A stretch of 54,325 nucleotides of DNA, from the NCBI GenBank assembly GCA_022844135.1, contig JALHMG010000038.1:1-54325 (forward strand), given 5' to 3'. This document shows positions 15,925 to 25,730 of this stretch, piece after piece. The notes beneath the pieces were generated by a model. The model was not told the DNA's origin, searched no databases, and was given only the letters and a program-made list of their open reading frames with translations. Both the position numbers and the translations under genes were made by a program. This stretch comes from Lysobacterales bacterium (GTDB lineage Bacteria > Pseudomonadota > Gammaproteobacteria > Xanthomonadales > SZUA-5). Numbering within the stretch: position 1 is the first letter of the stretch; every line of letters starts with the position of its first letter.

Positions 15925-17451
15925 TTACTCGAAGCCATTGGCAAAGCGTTCCCAGCAGCGGCTGTTGATCGCGCCGGCGCCCAACGACAGCTGCGGCGTG
16001 GTCGAGATCACGCTGAAGAACCCGGTGGTCAAGTTGTAGCTGCCGTAGCCGATGTAGGCGGCGGATTGCGCCTGCACCCAGCCCATCAGCCGATCGTTGG
16101 CGTTGTCGAAATCGATCGGGCCATGGAACAGGCTGGAGGTGTAGCCGGTGTTGCCGATCAACGTGACCGAGCCGTCGATGCGATTGACGCGATAAAGGCG
16201 GCCGCCGGGTGGGTTGGTTGTGTCGACGCTGAAGAGGCGGCCGGCGCAATCGATGGAACTGGCGGAGGCGCGGAAGGCGTTGCCGTTGTTGACGCCGGCC
16301 TGCAGGTTCGCCTCGGCGGTGGTCAGATCGAACAGGTACAGCCGCGACTGCGTATCGGCGAAACTGCGCGTCATCACATAGGCCTCGCCGCTGCGCGGAT
16401 CGATCATCAGGCCGCGAATGAACTCGTTGCTGGACAGGAGCCCAGTCACGGCGCCAACGGTGGTTCGAGCGCCGGTACTGGTGTCGACACGGACCAAGGT
16501 CGGCGTGCTGCCGACGATGCCGTACAGCGTGTTGCCATTGGGGCTGAAGTCGAGCACGGAGAAATCGTTGCTGGCCAGCGACGTTACCAGCGAGAGGTTC
16601 GCGGCTGAGTGACCGGCGATCGGATGGCGATACAGGCCCAACGCCGGGTTGCTGCCGGTGAAGCCGTGACTGATAAATGCCTGCGCGGGCACCTGATCGT
16701 TGTTGCCGGTGTTGATCTCGATCCGGTCGATCAGCATGTCGACGTTGCTGCCCGCAGTGGAGCCCGACGAGCGCAGCTTGATCGCAAGGCGGTGCACGCC
16801 GGTGCCGAAGTCCTGCAGCTCCGTGGCATTGATTTGCACCGTGCAATACGTGAGCCCGACGCCAGGGTTTGCGGGCGTAAACAGATTCGCGCAACTCGGC
16901 TCGCCGCCGGAGGTGGCAGCGCCGGAGGTGCGCAGGTTTCGCTCGGGGCAGAAGCTGTTTCCGGCCGGGCAGGCGCCGGTGCCTTTGTGTGCCACTGGCA
17001 CGACGCCGCCGCCACCGCTTTTTGCCATGTCTTGAGTATCCGATCCACCACCGCTCTCGCGAACGTCTAAACCCCCAGTGCCGGACGAAATCTTGCGCAG
17101 AATAATGCGCACATTGCCGTTACTGCCGAAGATGATCGGCGGCGTGATGATCCATCGACCTTGGGAATTGCCGGCCGCAAGCCCGCGCGCCGTGCCTTGC
17201 GCGCCGTCGGCGAAAAAGCCAAAACCGCAGGCGTTGATGTCGCCCGGCGTGGCGCAGGTCTGGGTACCGACGCCATCGCCAGCTCGGAAGATCCATCCGG
17301 CGTTGGAGAGCGTTTGGAACTCGATGACGCTGTTGAATTCGGCGATCACCGTTTGATTGAGGCCAATCGTCTGCGCGTGTGCGCTCGTCACAACTAGCGC
17401 GGCCAGTAGTGACAAACAACGGCTCGGCGCAAGGAATCGTTCGGTGGACAT
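15925..17451 (-). CDS. Exported protein with C-terminal FANGFE tail
   Basis: A 508-residue secreted protein with a signal peptide (LSLLAALVVTSAHA). The first half resembles a secreted globular region with several Cys (TCATPGDINACGFGF, CPAGNSFCPE). The second half (about 250-500) has repeated propeller-like or DUF4394-like strands: SVLDFSPNGNTLYGIVGSTPTLVRVDTSTGARTTVG, RLYLFDLTTAEANL, GRLFSVDTTNPPGGRLYRVN. It ends CWERFANGFE, matching a short terminal tail (F-x-N/D-G-F-E) recalled from exported Lysobacterales proteins. The ATG at 17451 overlaps the kinase stop by one nt (TGATG), so it is coupled to that kinase. Function unknown. Confidence 0.7.
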   Translation of the reverse strand: MSTERFLAPSRCLSLLAALVVTSAHAQTIGLNQTVIAEFNSVIEFQTLSNAGWIFRAGDGVGTQTCATPGDINACGFGFFADGAQGTARGLAAGNSQGRWIITPPIIFGSNGNVRIILRKISSGTGGLDVRESGGGSDTQDMAKSGGGGVVPVAHKGTGACPAGNSFCPERNLRTSGAATSGGEPSCANLFTPANPGVGLTYCTVQINATELQDFGTGVHRLAIKLRSSGSTAGSNVDMLIDRIEINTGNNDQVPAQAFISHGFTGSNPALGLYRHPIAGHSAANLSLVTSLASNDFSVLDFSPNGNTLYGIVGSTPTLVRVDTSTGARTTVGAVTGLLSSNEFIRGLMIDPRSGEAYVMTRSFADTQSRLYLFDLTTAEANLQAGVNNGNAFRASASSIDCAGRLFSVDTTNPPGGRLYRVNRIDGSVTLIGNTGYTSSLFHGPIDFDNANDRLMGWVQAQSAAYIGYGSYNLTTGFFSVISTTPQLSLGAGAINSRCWERFANGFE

Positions 17452-20354
17452 CAGCGGCTTCCCCTTGATGGTGTGCTGGCGTTTGCTTTTTTCTGTAATC
17501 GGGCTAATTCATCGAGCAATTCTGGTCGTGCCTCTAGCACCGGCGCATTCCCTTGCGCAAAGTCACGCAGCTTATCCAGCAGCGCCGTGGTCTCAGCGCC
17601 GGTGCCGTTGCCGAGCAGCAGCAGCTCCAGCAGCAGCAGCTGGCTGTCGAACCACTCTTGCTGCGTGCTGGACCCGGGCAGGTCTTCGAGCAACTCATCC
17701 CAGAGTCGAGCAGCTTCTCGCTGGGCCATCGTTGCGCCGTTCAGATCGTTGCGCGCCGCGGACAAATCTTTGAGGCTGGCATATCCCAATGCCAGCAAGC
17801 GCCGCCACGTCGCTTCGGCGGGGAACTCGCGGGCTAGCCCTGTGCGCAACTGCAAGCTTTCCTGATAGGCGGTTTCGGCTTCGTCGAAGCGCTGCTGCAG
17901 CTTGCGCAAATCGCCAAGCTGCTCCAACGACGCGGCCAGATAACGACGAGCGAACGGCCGGTGCGGCGCTTGCTCCAGCAATTCGCGATCGATTTGCAGC
18001 GCCGCCAACGTTGCCGACTCCGACTCGGCAAGCATCGCAGAATCGGCTCGAAGCAACAGCGCATTCGCGAGGCGGCGCTGAGCGAAGGACCACTCGGCGC
18101 GCAGAAATGCGTTGCCGCGGTCTCGCTCTGACAGCTCACCGAGCAAATCGCGCGACGCGCGCAAATCGTCGATCTCATGTTCGCGCAAACCGCGCTGCCG
18201 ATACACTTGAGCGCGGGCGTTGTAGAACGACTTCGCTATGGTTCGAAGCAGGAGCGCATTGGGATTGGCCGCAATCGCCTCGGTTGCTTGTGCGATGCCC
18301 TCCTGTGCGAGCGCGAGCGCGTCGTCGATGCGTTGCAGGCGAAGCAGGTGGTCGAACTCGATATAGGTCAAGCGCAAATCTGTTAGCTGCAGGTCCACGG
18401 AACTCGGGTGCTGCCGCAACGCTTCGGCGGTAGCGGCGCGCGCATGCAAGCGCAGCGCCTCGGCGCTGTCTCGTTCGCCCAGCTTATCCAGTGCTGATGC
18501 GAGCGTGGTGTAGAAGTCCAGCGCCCGCGCCACGCCGTCGGCATCGAGGTCGTCCGCGTTCAGTGCTTGCGCGATGGCGGGCGCCTCACTACCGAGCGCT
18601 CGAACGGCGTCGAGTTCATTGGCATAAAACAAGGCACTTGCAAGATGTTTGCGCGCGCGCCAGGTTCGCGTCGAATCGCTGGCGCTGAGTGTCAGCGCCT
18701 GCCGCGCATCGTCGGCGCACGCTTGCCACTCCAGCTTGTAGTAATTCGAGTCGGAGCGTTCCAACAGAAAATCTATGTGCAGTTGTCTGGGCGCGTTCCA
18801 GCCACGTTGCTCAAGCGCCTCTATCCGCTGCTGCGCTTGCGCGAGCGCAGCATCGGCATCTGCGGACCGAGCGACACTGCGATAAGTGCCGGAGAATCCG
18901 ATCAGCATGCCGATGCGCGCTCGCTCCAGCGCCAAATTGCCAGGATCGGTTCGCTCGATGCTGGCGATCAGCGCTTGCGCTTTTTCGAGCACGCTGGCGA
19001 CGGTCTCCGCGCGCACGCCGCGCGCTTCGCGCAGGTTCTTCGCCAAGTCTTGCGTCAGATCATTCACCGCCTGCACCGACGCACTGAAACTCAACTCCGC
19101 ACGCTCCCGCGCGCGCTCGGCGCTGATCGCAAACAGCACCGAGACGATGCTGGCGACGATGATCCCGAGGCTCAGCGCACTGACCAATCCGACGCTGACC
19201 TTGTTGCGGGTAATGAACTTGCGCGCGCGATACCAGCGCGACGGCGGATGCGCTGCCACCGGACGACCATCCAGCGCGCAGCGCAAATCGTCGGCGAACG
19301 CGGCGGCGGAGCTGTAGCGTTTGTTCGGATCATGCGCCAGCGCTTTCAGCAGCATGTTGTCGAGATCGCCCTTGATGAGTTGCCGCAGCCGCGCGGGCGG
19401 CGCTGGCAGTGCGCCTTCATCGGTGGCGTCATCGTCGATTTGCAGCGAGGGCGTGGTGGTGATCTCACTGTTGAAGCGTTTGCCAGTGAGCAATTCGCCC
19501 AGGATCACGCCCATCGCGTAGACATCGGTGGCGGTGGTGATCGCACCGCCGCTGCGCTGCTCGGGCGCGGCGTACGCTGGCGTGTACATATGCACCTGGG
19601 TTGGGCTCTCGCCATCGCCTTCGAGCAGCTTGGCAATGCCGAAGTCGAGCAATTTGATTTGCCCGGATTCGTTGACCAGCAAGTTACCGGGCTTCAAATC
19701 GCGATGCACAATCAGCGCGCGATGCGCGGCATCGACGGCGTTGGCGACCTCGATCATCAGCCCGATGCGCGAGCGCAGCGACAGCTTTTTGGCGCGCGCA
19801 AAACTGGTGATGCTCTGGCCGTCGACATACTCCAGCACCAGATACGCCGCGCCATCGCGCGTGACGCCGCCGTCGATCCAGCGCGCAATCGACGCGTGCT
19901 CCAGCACCGACAGCACCCGCCGCTCGCGATCGAACTGCTGCCGCGCCTCCGGCGCCTGCATGCCGCGATGCAATACCTTGATCGCCACCGTTTGGCGCAC
20001 GCCCTCGACCAGCCGATGCGCGCGATACACCGAGGCCGATCCGCCATCGCCAATCCACGCATCCAGCGTATATGGCCCGATGCGCTTGCCCTGCAAACCG
20101 GTCGAATGCACATCCAGGCTGGCCGGTTGGATCGGCTGATCCGGATTGACGCTGGTCACCGACAGCCCAGGTTCGGCTTTTGGCAAAGCGCTCTGATCGG
20201 TGGTGGGCTCGGCATCGATCTCGCTTGCCACCAACGCCACCAGCGCCTCGCGCAGCGCTGCGTCCTCGATCGACTCCAGCGCACGAGCGCGGGCGCCTGG
20301 GCTTAGCGCCATCAGCTGTGCAAGTTGCTCTTGTAGGGTGGCATTGTCAATCAA
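17451..20354 (-). CDS. Membrane Ser/Thr protein kinase with TPR region
   Basis: A 967-residue Hanks-type kinase. The N-terminal helical segment is followed by the kinase domain at about 91-375: glycine loop IGDGGSASVYRA, AIKVLHRG (catalytic Lys), HRDLKPGN (an RD kinase), LLDFGIAKLL (DFG), YAAPEQ (APE) and DVYAMGVILGELLTG. One TM helix lies near 385-411 (VSVGLVSALSLGIIVASIVSVLFAIS). The C-terminal region of about 550 residues consists of TPR-like helices. A TTG start at 20354 is chosen because GGAAGG lies 8 nt upstream; the frame is open to an ATG at 20429 without a site. This PknB/TPR architecture usually accompanies an ECF sigma factor, but none is adjacent here. Coupled to the NGFE-tailed gene downstream. 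Confidence 0.9.
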   Translation of the reverse strand: MIDNATLQEQLAQLMALSPGARARALESIEDAALREALVALVASEIDAEPTTDQSALPKAEPGLSVTSVNPDQPIQPASLDVHSTGLQGKRIGPYTLDAWIGDGGSASVYRAHRLVEGVRQTVAIKVLHRGMQAPEARQQFDRERRVLSVLEHASIARWIDGGVTRDGAAYLVLEYVDGQSITSFARAKKLSLRSRIGLMIEVANAVDAAHRALIVHRDLKPGNLLVNESGQIKLLDFGIAKLLEGDGESPTQVHMYTPAYAAPEQRSGGAITTATDVYAMGVILGELLTGKRFNSEITTTPSLQIDDDATDEGALPAPPARLRQLIKGDLDNMLLKALAHDPNKRYSSAAAFADDLRCALDGRPVAAHPPSRWYRARKFITRNKVSVGLVSALSLGIIVASIVSVLFAISAERARERAELSFSASVQAVNDLTQDLAKNLREARGVRAETVASVLEKAQALIASIERTDPGNLALERARIGMLIGFSGTYRSVARSADADAALAQAQQRIEALEQRGWNAPRQLHIDFLLERSDSNYYKLEWQACADDARQALTLSASDSTRTWRARKHLASALFYANELDAVRALGSEAPAIAQALNADDLDADGVARALDFYTTLASALDKLGERDSAEALRLHARAATAEALRQHPSSVDLQLTDLRLTYIEFDHLLRLQRIDDALALAQEGIAQATEAIAANPNALLLRTIAKSFYNARAQVYRQRGLREHEIDDLRASRDLLGELSERDRGNAFLRAEWSFAQRRLANALLLRADSAMLAESESATLAALQIDRELLEQAPHRPFARRYLAASLEQLGDLRKLQQRFDEAETAYQESLQLRTGLAREFPAEATWRRLLALGYASLKDLSAARNDLNGATMAQREAARLWDELLEDLPGSSTQQEWFDSQLLLLELLLLGNGTGAETTALLDKLRDFAQGNAPVLEARPELLDELARLQKKANASTPSRGSR

Positions 20355-20604
20355 ACGTATCGCCTTCCTATTGTCGCGCTCCTGAGACTTCAAACGCTGT
20401 GGACATGACGATGAGTTTTGGAATCGCAACCAACTCTACGCCTCGTACGATGCCCGCTCGGAGCACTATGAATTCCCTTCCCTCGCCCGGCGGGGGCAGG
20501 AACTGAATCAATTGCAACCCAACCGTGTTGTTGCATGAATCAGGCGTTTACGCACATCGGAAACAGCACTGCCAACTCACGGGAAATGCATCCGTTGCAG
20601 GCCA

Positions 20605-20796
20605 TCAACCACTGTTTGATCGCTCGTCATTCTCTCTTGATTGTACCGCCCGCCGTGGAGCCGCTACTGGGCTAGCGATGCGCTCGTCGCTGGCGTCGCC
20701 AAAACCAAGATCACGAACATGATCGGCAATGTGGCCGTGAGCTCGAAGCGCCGCGAGCGCAGCTCGCGGCATATTCGAATCAACTAGAAGCTTCAT
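20605..20796 (-). pseudogene. Truncated DUF5615 (PIN-like) toxin
   Basis: The first 43 or so residues fit the N-terminus of DUF5615 PIN-like toxins (MKLLVDSNMPRAALAALRAHGH, then HVRDLGFGDASDERI). The family then expects an Ala/His segment and a V-T/S-K-D-x-D-F strand; here the frame goes to an Arg-rich stretch and stops at 63 residues instead of about 110-120. Neighbouring frames contain stops, so this looks like a decayed toxin. Its ATG overlaps the antitoxin stop as ATGA. Confidence 0.6.
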
Positions 20797-21029
20797 GCAG
20801 CTCGGGAGGGCAGGACGTGAAACGACTCTTGACCAACAAGATCGCTGGCGTAGGCCAGCGCCGCTCGAATGTCGGCGTCGCTAAGGTCGTACTCGAACGA
20901 GACTTCTTCAAAACTCATTCCCGCTGCCAAGCTGCCAACGACGATAGAAACGGGCACTCGCGTTCCGCGAATGATAGGCTTCCCACCGCACACCGACGCA
21001 TCAATCTGAATTCGATCCCGATCACTCAT
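20793..21029 (-). CDS. DUF433 family antitoxin
   Basis: A 78-residue protein of the DUF433 family (VapB-like antitoxins with a winged-helix-type fold). The motif VCGGKPIIRGTRVPVSIVVGSLAAGMS followed by DLSDADIRAALAYA is the full family signature. DUF433 genes typically precede and overlap a DUF5615 PIN-like toxin, which is the arrangement here, but the toxin is truncated. The antitoxin may now be an orphan or protect against toxins elsewhere. Confidence 0.88.
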   Translation of the reverse strand: MSDRDRIQIDASVCGGKPIIRGTRVPVSIVVGSLAAGMSFEEVSFEYDLSDADIRAALAYASDLVGQESFHVLPSRAA

Positions 21030-21151
21030 CGCCCGACGGCCCTACGGTCTTCACAGTTTCTATCTTATCGCGACGGCGAACTGTGCTGTGAGGCAACCTA
21101 AGGGTTTGGTTTGGCCGAATGTTCCAAACCGCCGAAGAGCGGTCAGTGCAA

Positions 21152-21198
21152 CACCGGGACAACGAAGGCGTTGTAAACACCCCCTTCGTTGTCCGGTG
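21152..21198. repeat. 16-bp stem-loop downstream of clpB
   Basis: Arms GGACAACGAAGG (21157-21168) and CCTTCGTTGTCC (21183-21194) pair perfectly around a 14-nt loop. The stem extends by four more pairs (CACC/GGTG) past a single bulged G at 21156. It sits 13 nt past the clpB stop on the minus strand. No T-tract follows on that strand, so a termination role is uncertain; it could be a transcript-stabilising or repetitive palindromic unit. Confidence 0.55.
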
Positions 21199-21210
21199 CC
21201 GAATCCGGCC

Positions 21211-23787
21211 TCACCCCCGCGCAAACACAATCCGACCACCCTCGGCCCGCGCGCGCACGGTGTCTTTGGGTTTGAACTCGCCGGACAGCACGGCTTTGGC
21301 GAGCGGGTTCTCGATAAGCGTTTGCACGGCCCGTTTGAGCGGGCGGGCGCCGTAGACGGGGTCGTAGCCGAAGTTGCCGAGCAGCACCAGCGCTGACTCG
21401 TCGAGTTCGAAGCGGATGTCGCGCTCGGCCAAACGTTTGGCGAGGTGCGCAGTTTGAATGCGCGCGATGCGGCCAATCGCGTCTTTGTCGAGCGGGTGGA
21501 AGACGACCAGTTCGTCGAGGCGGTTGATGAACTCGGGACGGAAGTGCTGCTGCACGATGTCCATGACCGCGTTTTTCATGCGCGCGTAGTTGTCTTCGCC
21601 CGCCAATTCCTGGATGACTTGCGAGCCCAGGTTGCTGGTCATCACAATCACGGTGTTGCGGAAATCCACGGTGCGGCCCTGACCGTCGGTCAGGCGGCCA
21701 TCGTCGAGCACCTGCAGCAGCACGTTGAAGACATCGGTGTGCGCTTTCTCAACCTCATCGAGCAGGATCACGCTGTACGGGCGACGGCGCACGGCTTCGG
21801 TCAGATAACCGCCCTCTTCATAACCGACGTAGCCCGGAGGCGCGCCGATCAGGCGGCTCACGGAGTGCTTCTCCATGAACTCGCTCATGTCGATGCGCAC
21901 CATCGCCTCGTCGGTGTCGAACAGGAATTCGGCGAGCGCTTTGCAGAGCTCGGTCTTGCCCACGCCCGTGGGACCCAAAAACAGGAACGATCCGTTGGGG
22001 CGTTTGGGATCGGACAAACCGGCGCGCGAACGCCGGATGGCATCGCTCACGGCGCGCACGGCCTCGTCCTGACCGACGACGCGCTGATGCAGCGACTGTT
22101 CCATGCGCAGCAATTTATCGCGCTCGCCTTCGAGCATTTTCGACACCGGAATGCCCGTCCAACGGCTGACGACTTCGGCGATTTCCTCGTCGGTGACTTT
22201 GTTCGATAGCAGCGTGAAGCCTTTTTGCTCGGCGGCGCGCGCGACCTCGAGTTGCTTTTCCAACTCGGGAATCTTGCCGTACTGCAGCTCGCTCATGCGC
22301 GCCAGGTCCTGCGCGCGACGGGCGGCATCGAATTCCAGGCGTGCCGCTTCGAGTTGCTCCTTGATCTGGGTCTCGCCCGAGAGCAGCGCCTTTTCGCTCT
22401 TGAGCACTTCCTCCAGATCCGACAGCTCGCGCTCAAGTTTCCCGATGTTGTCCTGCAACTCTTTCAAGCGCTGCTTGCTGGCGTCGTCGCTCTCTTTCTT
22501 GAGCGCCTCGCGCTGCATCTTGAGCTGGATCAGGCGCCGCTCCAGGCGATCCATTTCCTCCGGCTTGGAATCCATTTCCATGCGGATGCGGCTGGCGGCT
22601 TCGTCCATCAGATCGATGGCCTTGTCGGGTAGTTGCCGATCGGCGATGTAGCGGTGCGACAGTGTGGCCGCGGCGACGATGGCCGGATCGGTGATCTCAA
22701 CTTTGTGGTGCAGCGCGTAACGCTCTTTCAGTCCGCGCAATATGGCGATGGTGTCTTCCACGCTCGGTTCGCCGACCAGCACTTTCTGGAAGCGCCGCTC
22801 CAGCGCCGCGTCTTTCTCCACGTACTTGCGGTACTCATCGAGCGTGGTCGCGCCAATGCAATGCAGCTCGCCGCGCGCGAGCGCAGGTTTCAGCATATTG
22901 CCGGCGTCCATCGCGCCCTCGGCTTTGCCAGCGCCGACCATCGTGTGCAGCTCGTCGATGAACAGGATCACCTGCCCTTCCTGCTTGCTCAAGTCGTTGA
23001 GCACGCCCTTCAAGCGTTCCTCAAACTCGCCGCGGAACTTGGCGCCGGCGATCAGCGCACCCATATCGAGCGCGAGCACGCGTTTGCCCTTGATGCCCTC
23101 TGGAACCTCGCCATTGACGATGCGCTGCGCGAGGCCTTCGACGATCGCGGTTTTACCCACGCCCGGTTCGCCGATCAGCACCGGGTTGTTCTTCGTTCGG
23201 CGCTGCAGCACTTGAATCGTGCGACGGATTTCCTCATCGCGGCCGATGACCGGATCGATTTTGCCCTTCTCGGCGCGCTCGGTCAGATCGATGGTGTACT
23301 TCTCCAACGCCTGGCGCGATTCCTCGGCATTCGCCTCGTTGACCTTCTCGCCGCCGCGCAGACTGCCGATGGCCTGTTCGATGCGTGCCTTGTCGGCGCC
23401 GGCGGCTTTGAGCGCTTTGCCGAGCTCGCCCTTGTCGTCGAGCGCGGCGAGTACAAACAGCTCCGATGCGATGAACTGATCGCCGCGTTGCTGCGCGAGT
23501 TTGTCGGACAGCAACAGCAAGCGATTGAGGTCGTTGCCGACAGACAGATTGCCCTCATCGCCGCGCACTTTGGGCAGCTTGTCGAGCGCCTCGCCGAGAC
23601 GCGCGCGCAGCGCGGTCACGTTGACGCCGGCCTGCGCCAGCAGCGGCCTGGTCGATCCGCCCTGTTGGTCGAGCAGTGCGACCATCACGTGCACCGGTTC
23701 GATCAAGTTGTGGTCGCGGCCAACTGCCAACGACTGTGCGTCGGCCAGCGCCGTTTGAAAACGCGAAGTGAGTTTGTCGGCACGCAT
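21211..23787 (-). CDS. clpB: ClpB disaggregase (Hsp100)
   Basis: Hexameric AAA+ chaperone that with DnaK rescues aggregated proteins. The 858-residue length is typical. The N-domain (1-150) begins [24 protein letters not shown]1 has Walker [11 protein letters not shown] and Walker [12 protein letters not shown]. The coiled-coil M-domain lies at about 410-530 ([20 protein letters not shown]...). NBD2 has Walker [11 protein letters not shown], Walker [12 protein letters not shown] and the sensor-2 motif [21 protein letters not shown] is 8 nt upstream of the ATG. A sigma32-like promoter lies just upstream. Confidence 0.97.
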   Translation of the reverse strand: MRADKLTSRFQTALADAQSLAVGRDHNLIEPVHVMVALLDQQGGSTRPLLAQAGVNVTALRARLGEALDKLPKVRGDEGNLSVGNDLNRLLLLSDKLAQQRGDQFIASELFVLAALDDKGELGKALKAAGADKARIEQAIGSLRGGEKVNEANAEESRQALEKYTIDLTERAEKGKIDPVIGRDEEIRRTIQVLQRRTKNNPVLIGEPGVGKTAIVEGLAQRIVNGEVPEGIKGKRVLALDMGALIAGAKFRGEFEERLKGVLNDLSKQEGQVILFIDELHTMVGAGKAEGAMDAGNMLKPALARGELHCIGATTLDEYRKYVEKDAALERRFQKVLVGEPSVEDTIAILRGLKERYALHHKVEITDPAIVAAATLSHRYIADRQLPDKAIDLMDEAASRIRMEMDSKPEEMDRLERRLIQLKMQREALKKESDDASKQRLKELQDNIGKLERELSDLEEVLKSEKALLSGETQIKEQLEAARLEFDAARRAQDLARMSELQYGKIPELEKQLEVARAAEQKGFTLLSNKVTDEEIAEVVSRWTGIPVSKMLEGERDKLLRMEQSLHQRVVGQDEAVRAVSDAIRRSRAGLSDPKRPNGSFLFLGPTGVGKTELCKALAEFLFDTDEAMVRIDMSEFMEKHSVSRLIGAPPGYVGYEEGGYLTEAVRRRPYSVILLDEVEKAHTDVFNVLLQVLDDGRLTDGQGRTVDFRNTVIVMTSNLGSQVIQELAGEDNYARMKNAVMDIVQQHFRPEFINRLDELVVFHPLDKDAIGRIARIQTAHLAKRLAERDIRFELDESALVLLGNFGYDPVYGARPLKRAVQTLIENPLAKAVLSGEFKPKDTVRARAEGGRIVFARG

Positions 23788-23814
23788 CGGTGTGCTCCAA
23801 CGTCGATGCGTATG

Positions 23815-23843
23815 AACTGCGGGCGAGTTGTGCTCACTTCAAG
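23815..23843 (-). promoter_or_regulatory. Sigma32 (RpoH)-type heat-shock promoter of clpB
   Basis: On the minus strand CTTGAAG (23843-23837), a 13-nt spacer, then CCCGCAGTT (23823-23815), close to the RpoH consensus CTTGAAA-N(13-15)-CCCCATnT. Placed 28 nt before the clpB start codon, which leaves room for a short leader and TTGGAG. Heat-shock control of clpB by RpoH is established in gammaproteobacteria. Confidence 0.65.
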
Positions 23844-24038
23844 CGCAACAATTCCGACCACGTCCGAAAACGGCATCGGCATGGTTCATTGTAAATATTG
23901 GTGCCTCAGGTGGGACAACCGCCACGATCGGGCCTCCTATGCAGATGTCGCAGCATGCTGGCTGTCGTAGGCGCGCTGGACGCCCGGACTAACCTTCGTT
24001 CGTGCATGCCCTTTCAATCTTCCATTCGAGGTTCAGTG

Positions 24039-25472
24039 ATGGACAGCCTTAGTCGCCAAGTGGAGAAAATCAACGATGAAAGCGATAGCGGTCGCTTCAC
24101 CGTCATCGTACAAACCCGAACGCGAGAAGACTTGAAGCGCCATTTGCAGTCTGCTGGGCGAATTATCGAACAACGCCGGTCGACTGTTTCAGTGCGAGAA
24201 CTGGCGCCTCGCCGAATGACGGAGCGGCGGCCCAGCGCAAAGTTGAAGCCGCCCGCTAACGGTTCTGCAATCGAGCGGTTCAGCACCAGCGACTGGGCCC
24301 GAAACGCCATCAGCGCGACCGGAGGACTGAAGCGCAAAGCCATGGGAATGCAGACCTTCCCAGCGCTCGGCCTGGCGGCCTTGTCGGTAACGAAAGAGCA
24401 GCTCAATCGATTGCCTGAAGAGTCTCCATTCGTTTCCGCCGTGTTTGTCAACCGTGAGGTTCGACTGCCGCCCGTAGCGCGAACCGATCGCGCATCCCCG
24501 GCAATCGAAGAGAACAGGGGATTCACCTGGGGCCTGATGCGCACGGGGGCGATGAGTGCGTGGGGCGCGTTCGATGTTCGAGGACAAGGCGTAAAGGTCG
24601 CCGTGCTGGACACGGGCGTGGACGCTACGCATCCAGATTTGAAGGGCAAGATTTCAGGGTTCGCGGAATTCGGGCCGAACGGCGAGACGGTCGTCGATGA
24701 CGTCACAAAGGCATACGACAGCGACCGCCACGGCACGCATTGCGCCGGAACCGTAGTAGGCGGTCGCGCGAGCGGGCATTGGATCGGCATGGCGCCCGAG
24801 GCCAGGATCTTAGCCGGCTTGGTTCTGAAGAAGGGTCGCGGAACCGATTTGCAGATATTGGCCGGAATCGAATGGGCTATCGCCAAGGGCGCGAACGTCA
24901 TCAGCATGTCGCTCGGCGGATTGCGCATGAGCGCAGACGTGCTCGATACCTACACGAGCGCCTTCATTGGCGCGCAGGAAGCCGGAATACCAGTTGTTGT
25001 GGCGATCGGAAACGATGGCCACCAAACGAGCGGCGCGCCTGGCAACGATTTTTTCGCTTTCACTGTCGGAGCTGTGGATGTCGACGACCGTGCCGCAGGA
25101 TTCAGTGGTGGACGTACCCAGGTGGTAGGTGCATCGCGATTCATCGATTCGCGCTACTTGCCGTTTGTTTATTCCAAACCTGATGTCGTCGCTCCTGGAG
25201 TCGATGTATTGTCGGCGATCCCGGGGAAAAAGTACGACGCTTGGAATGGCACATCAATGGCTACACCGCACGTTGCAGGTGCGATGGCGCTCTTGTTAAG
25301 CGATTCGATCAAGTTACGCCAACTGCCGGTTGAGGATCGCAGTCAGGCACTGAAGGACCTCATCGTCAGCACCTGCCAACCGCTGGGCGAGTCAGGACAG
25401 AATCATCGATTCGGTTTTGGACGGATCAATGTGCTTCGGGCGGTTGGCAGGGCGATCGATCTAGGCTATTAG
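24039..25472 (+). CDS. Subtilisin-family (S8) serine protease
   Basis: A 477-residue S8 protease. Residues 1-150 look like a prodomain of inhibitor-I9 fold: strand FTVIVQTRTREDL, then ALGLAALSVTKEQLNRLPEE and FVSAVFVNREVRL. The catalytic domain has Asp191 (VAVLDTGVDATHPDL), His231 (DRHGTHCAG), the oxyanion Asn325 (AIGNDG) and Ser406 (NGTSMATPHVAG). No signal peptide or membrane segment is evident from the ATG at 24039 (behind GAGG) or from the alternative ATG at 24018, so it may act in the cytosol or use another export route. The area is less GC-rich than its neighbours, suggesting transfer. Downstream at 25731 is a small protein resembling the prodomain. Confidence 0.88.
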   Translation: MDSLSRQVEKINDESDSGRFTVIVQTRTREDLKRHLQSAGRIIEQRRSTVSVRELAPRRMTERRPSAKLKPPANGSAIERFSTSDWARNAISATGGLKRKAMGMQTFPALGLAALSVTKEQLNRLPEESPFVSAVFVNREVRLPPVARTDRASPAIEENRGFTWGLMRTGAMSAWGAFDVRGQGVKVAVLDTGVDATHPDLKGKISGFAEFGPNGETVVDDVTKAYDSDRHGTHCAGTVVGGRASGHWIGMAPEARILAGLVLKKGRGTDLQILAGIEWAIAKGANVISMSLGGLRMSADVLDTYTSAFIGAQEAGIPVVVAIGNDGHQTSGAPGNDFFAFTVGAVDVDDRAAGFSGGRTQVVGASRFIDSRYLPFVYSKPDVVAPGVDVLSAIPGKKYDAWNGTSMATPHVAGAMALLLSDSIKLRQLPVEDRSQALKDLIVSTCQPLGESGQNHRFGFGRINVLRAVGRAIDLGY

Positions 25473-25480
25473 GAGACTGG

Positions 25481-25723
25481 ATGTTGAGAAACGCACTTCC
25501 TGTGCGTCATGTCGCGAGTCCGGCGCATGTCCGGACTCGCTCTGAACGGATCCATCGCATGCTTGCTACATCTATGAACCGTAGACAGCACGCCGTGGTT
25601 TGGTTGGCGGGACGCTCACTCGGTACATTGTTCGCTAGGGTCGACTCGATGATTTTCGGAATTGGCAGCGCGATGTGCGACAATGCAAGCCCGCAGGCAT
25701 GTTCCGACTTAGGCCTTTGTTGA
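25481..25723 (+). CDS. Possible small ORF between protease and inhibitor-like gene
   Basis: An 80-codon frame beginning 8 nt after the protease stop with GGAG 5 nt before the ATG, which is the only reason to consider it. The product is basic, lacks hydrophobic core periodicity and matches no family I recognise. The 258-nt gap may equally be untranslated or decayed sequence. Confidence 0.2.
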   Translation: MLRNALPVRHVASPAHVRTRSERIHRMLATSMNRRQHAVVWLAGRSLGTLFARVDSMIFGIGSAMCDNASPQACSDLGLC

Positions 25724-25730
25724 AGCTACC

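Noticed and set aside
15911-16894. Long minus-strand frame overlapping the NGFE-tailed protein gene
   Set aside because: Arg/His-rich shadow in a high-GC region; the other frame has a signal peptide and ordered strands.
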